DNA of 64,000 nucleotides from the NCBI GenBank assembly GCA_046233135.1, contig JBJXHN010000010.1:74244-138243 (forward strand), in the 5' to 3' direction. Source of the DNA: JBJXHN01 sp046233135. GTDB taxonomy: Bacteria > Pseudomonadota > Alphaproteobacteria > Rhodospirillales > Rhodospirillaceae. The position numbers and the translations under genes were made by a program. The notes below the pieces were generated by a model that worked only from the letters and a program-made list of their open reading frames with translations, made no database searches and was not told the origin of the DNA. Positions 37,359 through 46,167 of this stretch are shown here, in pieces; the first letter of the stretch is position 1; each line of letters starts with the position of its first letter.

Positions 37359-39704
37359 CTACTCGGCCGCAGCGCTGTCCTTTTCCTCGACGCCGTCTGT
37401 TCCACCCCCATTGAGCACCGCAGAGATCCGTTCCGCCGCATCGCCGATGCTGGTGCAGCGCTTCAGCAGCACCAGTTCTGTGGTGTCGGCCAGATCCGCC
37501 CGCTGCTCCGCCGTCAGGTCCAGGCTTGTCAGCACGACAATGGAGCGTGGATGGGTCAGGGCCTCGCGGGCGCGGCGGATCAGTTCGAAGCCGTCGATGC
37601 TGGGCAGCAGCAGGTCCACCACCATCACGTCGGGCCGCACGTGGCCCATGGCGTCCATGGCTTCCTCGGCACTGGAGGCCGTGACCACCGACGCTCCGGC
37701 CCGGCCCAGGTGACGGGCCAGCAAGCCCCGGGTGTGGGGATCGTCCTCGACGATCAGCACGTCCAGGGGACGCACTATTCCCGCAGCCTCGCCCACCCGC
37801 TCGGCCAGAGTCTGGAAGGGGGTGGCGGCCGGCACCACGCAGACCACGGCTTCGGCCAAGGCGCGATAATGGTGGTCGCTGGCGACGATGATCCGGACCC
37901 CCTGATCGGCGCAATGGCGCAGCAGACCGGATAGCGCGGTCCGCGCTTCCTTGCCCGACTGGCCGCCGGTGAGGATGACCACGGCGTCGTAGTCATTGGA
38001 AGTCAGGGCGGTGGACAGGCCGCCGATGCATTCGAACACCGATCCATGGCTGAACAGGGCCGCGGCCTGATTGGCGGTGGCGGTGTCCCGGGCCGAGGAG
38101 CCGAGCACCAGGAAGGCCACGGTCCCGTCGCAGACGATGGGCTCGGTCTGGCACAGGACCGGCAGGTCCATGGTGAAGACGGTGCCGTCGCCGGGGTGAC
38201 TGTCGGCGGTGATGGTGCCGCCCATCAGCTCGCAGAAGCCCCGGGTGATGGCCAGCCCCAGGCCAGTGCCGCCGTACTTTTCTGCCACCGTGTTGTCGCC
38301 CTGGCGATAGGCCTGGAACAGCAGGGCCATCTGTTCGGGCGTCATGCCGATGCCGGTGTCGCGCACGGTCAGGCGCAGCCGATGATCGTCCGTCCCTGGG
38401 GCGAAGTGGATGGTGACCGTGCCGTTCTCGGCGAACTTGGCGGCATTGCCGGCCAGATTGATCAGCATCTGGCGCAGCTTTGTGCAGTCCACCAGCAGGG
38501 TGGCGTTGTCGGTATCGTCGATGATGTCCAGGCCGTTGCCGTTTGCTTCCGCCAGGGGCTGGATGATCGGGCGGACATCCTCGATCACCTCTGCGACCGT
38601 AACGCGGCCCGGGGACAGCTCCATGTGGCCACTTTCGATCTTGGCCATATCCAGGATGTTGTTGATCAGCTCCAGCAGATGGCGGCCGGCGCTGGTGATA
38701 TGGTCCAGATCCTCGCGCACGGTTTCCGGCGGCAGGCGGTCGCCGATGGCGGTCAGCAGTTCGGAATAGCCGATGATGGCGTTCAGCGGCGTGCGCAGTT
38801 CGTGGCTCATATGCGAGACGAAGGCGGTTTTGGTGGCGCTGGCCTGCTCGGCAGACCGCTTTTCCGTTTCCGCCCGGGCCTGACCTTCCAGGGCCTCGAC
38901 CAGGGCCGTAATGTCCTGGGCCACGCCCGACAGGCCGGTGATCTCACCGTTGCGGCGATCGGCTTCGCCGCGTGCCATCATATGCACGATACGGCCGTCC
39001 TCGTGGTACAGGCGCACCCGGTGTTCAAAGCTGGCGCCAGTGTTCAGCGAGAGGCTCATCTTTGCGTCCAGGCCTTCGCGGTCTTCTTCGACGATGCCCC
39101 GGAAGGCCTGGTCCAGGCTGATGGTGATACCGGCCGGACCGCAGTCCCGGCCCAGCAGCTGCGCCAATTCGGGCGAATTGTGGATCTTCTGGGTGGCAGC
39201 ATCCATGGACCAGTAGCCCATGTGGCCCAGGCGTGCCGCACTGCGCAGGATTTTCACTTGGTAGTCCAGGTCCTGCTCGGCAAAGCGGCGGCGGATCACT
39301 TCGCGCTCCATTTCTGCGTTCTTGTCGGCCAGGATACGCGGCGAAGGAATGGCCAGCAGGACCGGCAGCAGCGGCCAGATCTTGACCGCCGTGTAGATGG
39401 ATACCGCCGCCGTCAGCAGCTTGACCACCCCCTGGGCTTCGTACAACGGCACCCAAAGGGTGATCAGGCTCAACAGGTGGGAAACGCCGCAGGCCAGGAT
39501 GAACAGGGTCAGGACCATGGTCTGACGCTTCTGCTTCAGATCGCCGCGACGGGCGACAAAGATCAGCAGGGCGATTTGTATGGTCAGATAGGACAGAAAG
39601 ATGGCCGAATCCGAGACCGCATGCAGGCCGATCAGGCCCGAATCATCGGACAGGCACACTCCGTGGGGCAGGAAGGTCTCACTGCTGGTACCGAACAGGT
39701 TCAT
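37359..39704 (-). CDS. ethylene-receptor-like (ETR1 N-terminal type) hybrid sensor histidine kinase
   Basis: 781 residues. An N-terminal three-helix membrane domain (residues ~24-115) aligns without gaps to the plant ETR1 sensor. Asp32, Tyr39, Ile42, Ile69, Cys72 and His76 sit at the same spacing as ETR1 Asp25, Tyr32, Ile35, Ile62, Cys65 and His69, the ethylene/copper site; ETR1 Pro36 is Gln43 here. A PAS domain (~150-270), HisKA with His301 (SHMSHELRTP) and a HATPase follow. After these come a degenerate receiver-like region lacking the phosphorylatable aspartate (~550-645) and a true receiver with Asp697 (MVVDLLLPSIDG). The ATG at 39704 has GGGGAAG upstream. Ligand unproven; copper binding is a reasonable prediction. 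Confidence 0.9.
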   Translation of the reverse strand: MNLFGTSSETFLPHGVCLSDDSGLIGLHAVSDSAIFLSYLTIQIALLIFVARRGDLKQKRQTMVLTLFILACGVSHLLSLITLWVPLYEAQGVVKLLTAAVSIYTAVKIWPLLPVLLAIPSPRILADKNAEMEREVIRRRFAEQDLDYQVKILRSAARLGHMGYWSMDAATQKIHNSPELAQLLGRDCGPAGITISLDQAFRGIVEEDREGLDAKMSLSLNTGASFEHRVRLYHEDGRIVHMMARGEADRRNGEITGLSGVAQDITALVEALEGQARAETEKRSAEQASATKTAFVSHMSHELRTPLNAIIGYSELLTAIGDRLPPETVREDLDHITSAGRHLLELINNILDMAKIESGHMELSPGRVTVAEVIEDVRPIIQPLAEANGNGLDIIDDTDNATLLVDCTKLRQMLINLAGNAAKFAENGTVTIHFAPGTDDHRLRLTVRDTGIGMTPEQMALLFQAYRQGDNTVAEKYGGTGLGLAITRGFCELMGGTITADSHPGDGTVFTMDLPVLCQTEPIVCDGTVAFLVLGSSARDTATANQAAALFSHGSVFECIGGLSTALTSNDYDAVVILTGGQSGKEARTALSGLLRHCADQGVRIIVASDHHYRALAEAVVCVVPAATPFQTLAERVGEAAGIVRPLDVLIVEDDPHTRGLLARHLGRAGASVVTASSAEEAMDAMGHVRPDVMVVDLLLPSIDGFELIRRAREALTHPRSIVVLTSLDLTAEQRADLADTTELVLLKRCTSIGDAAERISAVLNGGGTDGVEEKDSAAAE

Positions 39705-39793
39705 TCTGACTTCCCCGTTGTCCCTCCTCCATATCGGCCGCCGTGTCACGGGCGCTGCCGAATGGAAAGGAACCCTTTGCAAATTGCGAAGCG

Positions 39794-39841
39794 GGAACGG
39801 AAAACCTGCGGTTTCGCGGCGGCGATGCGGTTTCCCGTTCC
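39794..39841. promoter_or_regulatory. inverted repeat upstream of the ETR1-like kinase gene
   Basis: GGAACGG-A-AAACC at 39794-39806 and GGTTT-C-CCGTTCC at 39829-39841, 12 of 13 positions paired, with a 22-base loop. It lies 90-137 bases upstream of the kinase start and downstream of hrpB. Candidate operator or hrpB transcript end; no T-run on either side. The rest of the 243-bp gap shows nothing else. Confidence 0.45.
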
Positions 39842-39947
39842 GACTAAAGGACCAACAAGCAAAGAGGGTGCCAGACGGCCTGCGTCGTGTGCGCGTCAGC
39901 CTTTCGAGTTAGGGCGGTTTGGGGGAGCGGGTGGGAAACCGGAGGAG

Positions 39948-42545
39948 TCAGGTCTTGCGCGGCTTGGCCCGATCGGTGGCCATGGCGGACATCGGGTCCT
40001 CGGGCCAGGGATGTTTGGGGTAGCGGCCGCGCATGTCCTTGCGCACCTCGGGATAGCCGGTCCTCCAGAAGCCGGCAAGGTCGCGGGTCACCTGCAACGG
40101 CCGGCCGGCCGGCGACAGCAGGTGCATCAGCACCGGCACCCGGCCGTTGGCCACCCGGGGCGTTTCCGTCATGCCGAACACCTGTTGGATGCGCGCGGCC
40201 AGCACCGGTTCGTCGGGGCTGTCGTAGTCGAGCGGCAAGCGGCTGCCGCTGGGAACAGGCAGGTGGCTGGGGGCCAGACGGTCCAGCGCCTGCCGCCCCG
40301 TCCACCCCAGCCGGGCATCCAGGGCAGCGGCCAGATCGATGCGGGGGAACTGGCTGCGCTTGGTGATGCCGGTCAGGAAGGGACCCAGCCAGTCCTCCAG
40401 ATCTGCCAGCAGTGCGGCTTCGGCGAAGGAGGGCCAGGCGCCGGCGGCCTCGGGGTTGTGATGCTCGGCCGAAGGAATGCAAGCCACATGCTCGGCCACA
40501 GGAATGCGAGCCACATGCTCGACGAAGCGGGCACGGGCCACCAGCCGTTCCAGGTCGCGCGTCCAGGGCAGGCAGGCCAGGCCCAGCTTGCGGATGCCAT
40601 GGCAGACGGCCGCCACCGCCGTTGCCCCGCCGCCATCGGGCAGGCGGACGCTGTCCAGTACCAGGGCGCCCAGCCGCCGTTCCATGCGGGCCGTGACCTG
40701 ATCCTCCCGGGGGTCCCAGGCTACCATCGGCCGGGGTTCCAGGGCCTCGGCGAACAGCGTTTCCAGGGTTTCCCGGGTCACTGGTGCGGCGCGGTAGATG
40801 CGGGATTCGGCGCCCGTGCCGGCATCGCTGTCGGCCACCACCAGCCAGGGCGCGCCGGCTAGCGGATCATTGCCGTCCAGCACCGCGCCCCGGCCGTTTG
40901 CCAGCAGGAACCGAGGTGCTTCCCCCGGCCGGCGACGGGCGATGCGGTCGGGATAGGCGAGCGCCAGCACCGTCCCGGCGTCCTCGCGGCTGGCCGGGGC
41001 CTGTCCTGCTTTCAGGCCGCAAAGGCGCAGCAGCCGTTTGGTTTCCTCCTTCACCCGGTGCAGGGTGCCGGCATGCACGCCGGGGCGGACTTTCCCCTCG
41101 GCGGCCAGGGCGAGGCGGGGGCGCAGATCCGAGCCCACACCGGCGTTGGCAGGGCCGGTGCGGTCGCTGATATCGCGCTCCTCCAGGACCGCTGCTGTCA
41201 GGCAGGCCAGCGCCCCCAGCGCCGGGTCTCGCTCCCGCGCCCTCAGCACCATGTGGGCGAGCCTGGGGTGCAGCGGCAGGGCGGCCATGGCCGTGCCGTG
41301 GGCCGTCAGCCCCCAGTGACCGTCCGCGGCGCCGTCCAGGGCACCCAGCTGCCCCAGCAGATCGCGAGCCTGGGCCAGGGCGCCAGCGGGCGGCGGAGTG
41401 GGCCAGGTCAGGGCGTCGGCATCGCGGACGCCCCAGCGGGCTAGGTCCAGGGCCAGGGGAGCGAGGTCGGCGGCCTGGATCTCCGGCGTCTCGAACGGCG
41501 GCAGGGAACGGTGTTCCGCCTCCGGCCACAGGCGCCAGCAGCGGCCCGGCTCCAGACGGCCGGCCCGGCCCCGGCGCTGTTCGGCCCCGGCCTGGCTGAT
41601 GCGGATGGTTTCCAGGCGGTTGAGGCCGGTGCGCGGATCGAAACGGGGGCTGCGGCGCAGGCCGCTGTCCACCACCAGCCGCACGCCGTCGATGGTCAGG
41701 CTGGTCTCGGCAATGTCGGTGGCCAGCACCACCTTGCGCCGTCCGTCTCGGGCCGGGCTGATGGCGGCGTCCTGAGCCTCGGCGGGCAGCGCGCCGTAGA
41801 GGGGGCGGATATCCACGTCGTCGGGCAGGCGGTCCTTCAGGGCGCCGGCGGTGGCCAGGATTTCCCGCTCGCCGGGCAGGAAGGCCAGCAGGCTGCCCGC
41901 TTCCCCGGCCATGGCTTCGGCGATGGTGGCAGCCATGGATTCCGGCAGGGCGCGGGGATGGGCAGGGCGGGGGCCGTACGTGACCTCCACCGGAAAGGCC
42001 CGGCCCGCGCTTTCTACCACCGGCGCGCCGCCCAGCAGGGCGGCGGTGGCGGCGACGTCCAGGGTCGCTGACATCACCACCAGCCGCAGATCGTCGCGCA
42101 GGGCGCCTTGCACATCCAGAAGCAAAGCCAGCGCCAGATCGGCCTGAAGGCTGCGTTCGTGGAATTCGTCGAGGATGACGCAGCCCACGCCGTCGAGCCC
42201 GGGATCGTCTTGCAGGCGGCGGGTCAGCACGCCCTCGGTCACCACCTCGATGCGGGTGCGGGCAGAGACCTGGCTGTCCTGACGCACCCGATAGCCGACC
42301 AGGCCGCCGACGCTGTCCCCGGCCTCGGCGGCCATGCGACGGGCGGCGGCGCGGGCGGCGAGCCGGCGGGGTTCGAGCATGATCACCCGGCCGGCACCCA
42401 GCCAGCCGGAGTCGAGCATTGCGGGCGGCACCCGGGTGGTCTTGCCGGCCCCGGGCGGGGCTGCAAGCACGCACCGCGTGTGCTGCTCCAGAATTGCTTT
42501 CAGTTGCGGTAGAAGCGGATCGATCGGCAGGGCGACAGGGGGCAT
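39948..42545 (-). CDS. hrpB: ATP-dependent helicase HrpB (DEAH box)
   Basis: 865-residue DExH-box RNA-helicase-like protein, somewhat longer than the usual ~820. Walker A APPGAGKTTRVP, DEAH-type box DEFHERSLQADLALALLLD, motif III VMSATLD, motif V/VI VLATDIAETSLTIDGVRLVVD and RRGRAGRLEPGRCWRLW. The HrpB-specific C-terminal domain ends MRGRYPKHPWPEDP. Near residue 680 a nine-residue unit (AEHVARIPV) repeats about 2.5 times, encoded by a 27-bp tandem repeat, and this may explain part of the extra length. The ATG at 42545 is used; an adjacent GTG (42548) is equally possible. Biological role of HrpB is poorly defined. Confidence 0.92.
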   Translation of the reverse strand: MPPVALPIDPLLPQLKAILEQHTRCVLAAPPGAGKTTRVPPAMLDSGWLGAGRVIMLEPRRLAARAAARRMAAEAGDSVGGLVGYRVRQDSQVSARTRIEVVTEGVLTRRLQDDPGLDGVGCVILDEFHERSLQADLALALLLDVQGALRDDLRLVVMSATLDVAATAALLGGAPVVESAGRAFPVEVTYGPRPAHPRALPESMAATIAEAMAGEAGSLLAFLPGEREILATAGALKDRLPDDVDIRPLYGALPAEAQDAAISPARDGRRKVVLATDIAETSLTIDGVRLVVDSGLRRSPRFDPRTGLNRLETIRISQAGAEQRRGRAGRLEPGRCWRLWPEAEHRSLPPFETPEIQAADLAPLALDLARWGVRDADALTWPTPPPAGALAQARDLLGQLGALDGAADGHWGLTAHGTAMAALPLHPRLAHMVLRARERDPALGALACLTAAVLEERDISDRTGPANAGVGSDLRPRLALAAEGKVRPGVHAGTLHRVKEETKRLLRLCGLKAGQAPASREDAGTVLALAYPDRIARRRPGEAPRFLLANGRGAVLDGNDPLAGAPWLVVADSDAGTGAESRIYRAAPVTRETLETLFAEALEPRPMVAWDPREDQVTARMERRLGALVLDSVRLPDGGGATAVAAVCHGIRKLGLACLPWTRDLERLVARARFVEHVARIPVAEHVACIPSAEHHNPEAAGAWPSFAEAALLADLEDWLGPFLTGITKRSQFPRIDLAAALDARLGWTGRQALDRLAPSHLPVPSGSRLPLDYDSPDEPVLAARIQQVFGMTETPRVANGRVPVLMHLLSPAGRPLQVTRDLAGFWRTGYPEVRKDMRGRYPKHPWPEDPMSAMATDRAKPRKT
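40461..40525 (-). repeat. 27-bp in-frame tandem repeat inside hrpB
   Basis: Units start at 40461, 40488 and 40515 (partial) on the plus strand, each beginning ATGCTCG. The two full units differ at three bases. The frame is preserved. Confidence 0.88.
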
Positions 42546-42626
42546 CACGGGCTTGCCTTCCGGAGGCGGGCGGCGCAGACTCCCGGTTTGGGGTGTGCAA
42601 ACGGTTTCGGGAAGCAGGTCAGGACC

Positions 42627-42959
42627 ATGGGCGGCATTCGGGCGGCGAGATTTCAGATCGGGCAGGTGGTGCGCCATCGCGTCTACGCATTTCGCGGCGT
42701 GATTTTCGATGTGGATCCCGTGTTCGCCAATACCGACGAATGGTACGAATCCATTCCCGAGGACGTCCGCCCCGCCAAGGACCAGCCTTTCTATCACCTG
42801 CTGGCCGAAAATGGCGAGACCACCTATACGGCCTATGTCTCCGAACAGAACCTGGTGCCCGAGGTCGACCCCGATCCGGTGGAACATCCGGATGTGTTCC
42901 AGTTCTTCGACGGCCGTCAGGATGGCCTGTACATCCAGCGCAACCGGGTCGCCCACTAG
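42627..42959 (+). CDS. hspQ: heat shock protein HspQ
   Basis: 110-residue HspQ family protein, in E. coli a hemimethylated-DNA-binding/protease-adaptor protein that enhances Lon. Typical sequence: RFQIGQVVRHRVYAFRGVIFDVDP, WYESIPEDVRPAKDQPFYHLLAENG, TYTAYVSEQNLVPE. The ATG at 42627 is preceded by AGGTCAGGACC. Divergent from hrpB across 81 bp. A heat-shock promoter is expected but I could not pick one out. Confidence 0.93.
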   Translation: MGGIRAARFQIGQVVRHRVYAFRGVIFDVDPVFANTDEWYESIPEDVRPAKDQPFYHLLAENGETTYTAYVSEQNLVPEVDPDPVEHPDVFQFFDGRQDGLYIQRNRVAH

Positions 42960-43004
42960 GGGCCGGGCCGCGGAAGCACGCATGGGGCAGACAGCGGAGG
43001 CACC

Positions 43005-43817
43005 GTGAGCGACGCCCGGGCATCGGCCGACTTCAGCATCGCCACCTGGAATATCCACTCCTGCCTGGGGCTGGACGGCAAGTTCCGGCCCGAACGGGTG
43101 GTCAAGGCGATCCAGGCCATGGATCCGGATATCCTGGCCCTGCAAGAGGTGGGCTGGGCCTTGCGTGGACGGGTGGGCTTCGACCAGTTCGCCTTTCTGG
43201 CGCGGGAGACCGGCTATCATGTCATCCCCGGTCTGGTCCGCCACCACGCCAACGCGCATTTCGGCAACGCCATCCTGACCCGCCATCCGGTGACCGTGGC
43301 CGACCCCCTGGAACTCAGCCTGCCCTATCACAGCCCGCGTGGCGGGGTGGATGCGGTGATCCATGTTACCGACCGCCTGCTGGTGCGGGTGATCAACGTG
43401 CACCTGGGGCTGTCGCCGCTGGAACGCCGCCTGCAGATCAACCGCATCATCGCCCGCCTGACCGATCCGGCCCTGGCACCAAGACCGGAGTCGGGCGGCA
43501 TCGGCCCGGCGGTGGTGCTGGGAGACCTCAATCACTGGCGGCGCACCAGCCAGTCCATGCGCAAGCTGGGGCGGGTGCTGCCGGTGGGGGTGACCGGCCA
43601 GACCTATCCGGCGCGCCTGCCGACGATGATGTTCGACCGCATCCTGGCCACCCCCGATCTGGCAGTGCTGGACCATCAGGTGATCGTCACCGACGGCGCC
43701 CGGGGGGCCAGCGACCACCTGCCGCTGATGGCCTGGATGGCCCGGACGTCGGGGACCGCAACGGTGGCGGCCGGTGGCCGGGAACCCTATGTGCAGGGGG
43801 CGGCATCCGTTCGCTGA
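43005..43817 (+). CDS. endonuclease/exonuclease/phosphatase (EEP) family protein
   Basis: 270-residue EEP-fold metal-dependent phosphoesterase. Catalytic motifs: FSIATWNIHSCLGLDG, DILALQEVGW, HFGNAILTRHPV, VINVHLGLSPLERR, VVLGDLNHW and GASDHLPLMA. These include the Asn/Glu metal ligands and the terminal Asp-His pair. GTG start. The substrate may be a nucleic acid, sugar phosphate or phospholipid. 38 bases before msrA. Confidence 0.88.
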   Translation: MSDARASADFSIATWNIHSCLGLDGKFRPERVVKAIQAMDPDILALQEVGWALRGRVGFDQFAFLARETGYHVIPGLVRHHANAHFGNAILTRHPVTVADPLELSLPYHSPRGGVDAVIHVTDRLLVRVINVHLGLSPLERRLQINRIIARLTDPALAPRPESGGIGPAVVLGDLNHWRRTSQSMRKLGRVLPVGVTGQTYPARLPTMMFDRILATPDLAVLDHQVIVTDGARGASDHLPLMAWMARTSGTATVAAGGREPYVQGAASVR

Positions 43818-43855
43818 ACGGTGGCGCCGATATGAACCAGTCAGGGAGACGGAGC

Positions 43856-44332
43856 ATGGCCACAGCAACCTTCGCCGCCGGATGCTTCTGGGGCATCGAG
43901 GAAGCTTTCCGCACCCTGCCCGGGGTGACGGAGACTGCCGTGGGCTACACCGGCGGCCATCAGCAGAACCCCAACTACCGCCAGGTCTGCCGGGGCGATA
44001 CCGGCCATGCGGAAGCCGTGGAGGTCACTTTCGACCCGGCGGTGATTTCCTTCGGCCAGCTGCTGGAGGTGTTCTGGGCGATCCACGATCCCACCCAGCT
44101 GAACCGCCAGGGTCCGGACTGGGGCCACCAGTACCGCACGGCGATCTTCACCCACTCCGAAGAACAGGCGCAGGAGGCGGAGGCGTCGAAGCAAGCCGAA
44201 GACCGGTCGGGCCGGCACCGGAGCCGCATCGTCACCGAGATCACGCCGGCCAGCACCTTCTGGCGGGCCGAGGACTATCATCAGAAATACGTGCTGAAGC
44301 AGGGCGGAGGCGGCTGCGGCCTCGCCGGCTAG
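43856..44332 (+). CDS. msrA: peptide-methionine (S)-S-oxide reductase MsrA
   Basis: 158-residue repair enzyme that reduces S-methionine sulfoxide in proteins. The catalytic cysteine is in AAGCFWGIEEAF; VGYTGG, GDTGHAEAVEV and HDPTQLNRQGPDWGHQYRTAIF are typical. A resolving cysteine is near the C-terminus (GGGGCGLAG). The ATG at 43856 has a GGGAGACGGAG Shine-Dalgarno; an in-frame ATG eight codons upstream (43832) is weaker. Part of a plus-strand run with the EEP gene before and DUF4153 after (15 bp). Confidence 0.95.
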   Translation: MATATFAAGCFWGIEEAFRTLPGVTETAVGYTGGHQQNPNYRQVCRGDTGHAEAVEVTFDPAVISFGQLLEVFWAIHDPTQLNRQGPDWGHQYRTAIFTHSEEQAQEAEASKQAEDRSGRHRSRIVTEITPASTFWRAEDYHQKYVLKQGGGGCGLAG

Positions 44333-44347
44333 GCGCGGTCCCCGGCG

Positions 44348-46135
44348 ATGACGCTCTCCTCGCTCTCCGCCCTGACCCCCACCGCTCTGGCGGATAGCTG
44401 GAAGGGCGCGGCCCGTCGCTTCCCCGTGCCGGTTTCGCTGGCCGCATTGCTGTCGCTGCTGGTGATGGGGGCGATCCATCAGGCCTGGGGGCCGGAGGAT
44501 CTTGTTCTCACCCGTCTCCTGGCCGGCGGCGGGGTTGGGCTGCTGCTGTCCCTGGCCGCGTCGCTGCTGTGCGAGGCCCGGGGATGGCCCTTCCGCACCG
44601 GCGTCTGGAGCGGCATGGCGACCACGGTACTGACCGTGCTGGCTTTCCTGGGCCTGAGCGAAGAGCAGGTGCTGTGGCGGCTGGCGTTCCTGGGGCCGGC
44701 GGCCTTTCTGCTGGCGGTGACGGCGGTGCTGATCGGCCGCCCGGGCGAACTCCCGGTGCGGGCCTGGTACCGGGCGGTGGGCGACCTCGGCGCCTGTGCC
44801 TTTGGCGGGCTGGTGGCGCTGATCATCGGTGGCGGGGTATCCCTGGGGTTTGTGGCGCTGGACCTGCTGCTGGGCGTAGATGTCAGCGGCGAGGTCTATG
44901 GCGACGTATGGGCGGTTTCGGTCCTGGGCATCTGGACTGTAACCGCCCTGGCCCGTCTGCGTCCCATGCCCCTACCAACGCCTACGCCCGCGACTGGGGC
45001 CGAAGACGCGGAGGGCGTCATGCCCGGCTGGCTGGCGATTCTGGTGGCCGGGCCGCTCACCATCCTTGCGGTCGGCTATCTGCTGATCATCCTGCTGTAT
45101 CTGGGGCGGATTGCCTTGTCGGGCGGCTTGCCGGACAACGAGGTGGGGTGGGTGCTGTGCCTCTATCTGGCGTTCGGGGCGGTGACTCTGCTGCTGTCCT
45201 ATCCCCTGCGGCGAGAGGGACCGGCGCTGTCGCGGCTGTTCGCGCGCACCTTTCCGCTCAGCCTGCCGCTGCCGCTGGGGGTGCTGGTGGTGGCCCTGGC
45301 ACAGCGCATCGACGCCTACGGGGTGACGGAGTCCCGCTATGTGGTGGGGCTGCTGGCGGTTTGGCTCGCGAGCCTCGCGGTGATTTACGGCGGGGCGACC
45401 CTGCTGCGGCGGGACACCCGGCCGGTATGGATTCCGCTGATTCTGGGCGGCCTGCTGGCTGCGGCCTCGATGGGGCCATGGGGGGCGCTGGGGCTGTCCA
45501 TCCGCTCCCAGGTGGCGGAAACGGAACAGGTGCTGGCGGACCTGGGCATCCGCACGGTGGCCGATGTGCCCGACCGGCCCGAGGACAATCCGGATGCGGA
45601 AGACGCCCTCCACCGGCTGGACCGCCTGCTGGACTACCTGGAGGAGCGCGACGCCCTCGATCGCCTCGCCCCGCTGCTGGAGGACCCCCCCGAGGCCATC
45701 AAGGATCAGGTCTATAAGAAATATTATCGCGCCTGGGAGCAGAAAAGCGGCTCGGTACGCGGCCCCGACGGGGTGCTGGCGGTGACGGGCTACGACCTGG
45801 CGATCCCGGTGACCTTCTGGCAGAGCAGCGATCCCCTGGAGCCGGGCGCGGATCTGACGGTGACGATGGACTGGGAGAGGCTCCGCCTGCGGGTGGACCG
45901 GACGGACGGCGCCTGGGCGGAAATCGACCTGGTCTCCTACGGCCCCCGCGCCAAGGCGGAAGGCTGGCTGAAGGCGGACGCCGGACCGGTGGATGCGGCG
46001 GCGGCGGCCCTGGACAGCACGGCCGGAGAGGGCTTGCGGGCGCGGCTGCTGATCAAGGAAGCCGGGGTGGAGTGGGGCGAGACGAAGCCGCCCCGGGTGG
46101 TGCGGGTCGAGGGATGGGTGCTGGTGGGGGAATAG
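44348..46135 (+). CDS. DUF4153 multi-pass membrane protein
   Basis: 595 residues: about ten hydrophobic helices over residues 25-385, then a ~200-residue C-terminal soluble region rich in aspartate and glutamate (ADVPDRPEDNPDAEDALHRLDRLLDYLEERD). The stretches YLLIILLYLGRIALSGGLPDNEVG, LLSYPLRREGPALSRLFARTFPLSLPLPLGVLVVALAQRIDAYGVTESRYVVGLLAVW match DUF4153, known by its conserved RI..YG.TE.RY. Function unknown. Convergent with dppF. Confidence 0.82.
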   Translation: MTLSSLSALTPTALADSWKGAARRFPVPVSLAALLSLLVMGAIHQAWGPEDLVLTRLLAGGGVGLLLSLAASLLCEARGWPFRTGVWSGMATTVLTVLAFLGLSEEQVLWRLAFLGPAAFLLAVTAVLIGRPGELPVRAWYRAVGDLGACAFGGLVALIIGGGVSLGFVALDLLLGVDVSGEVYGDVWAVSVLGIWTVTALARLRPMPLPTPTPATGAEDAEGVMPGWLAILVAGPLTILAVGYLLIILLYLGRIALSGGLPDNEVGWVLCLYLAFGAVTLLLSYPLRREGPALSRLFARTFPLSLPLPLGVLVVALAQRIDAYGVTESRYVVGLLAVWLASLAVIYGGATLLRRDTRPVWIPLILGGLLAAASMGPWGALGLSIRSQVAETEQVLADLGIRTVADVPDRPEDNPDAEDALHRLDRLLDYLEERDALDRLAPLLEDPPEAIKDQVYKKYYRAWEQKSGSVRGPDGVLAVTGYDLAIPVTFWQSSDPLEPGADLTVTMDWERLRLRVDRTDGAWAEIDLVSYGPRAKAEGWLKADAGPVDAAAAALDSTAGEGLRARLLIKEAGVEWGETKPPRVVRVEGWVLVGE

Positions 46136-46167
46136 GGGGCGACGTCGTTCTCCCGCTGCCCGCTCCT

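Noticed and set aside
42546..43868. Extension of hrpB upstream through hspQ and the EEP gene
   Set aside because: The upstream part lies opposite two real plus-strand genes and lacks helicase sequence.
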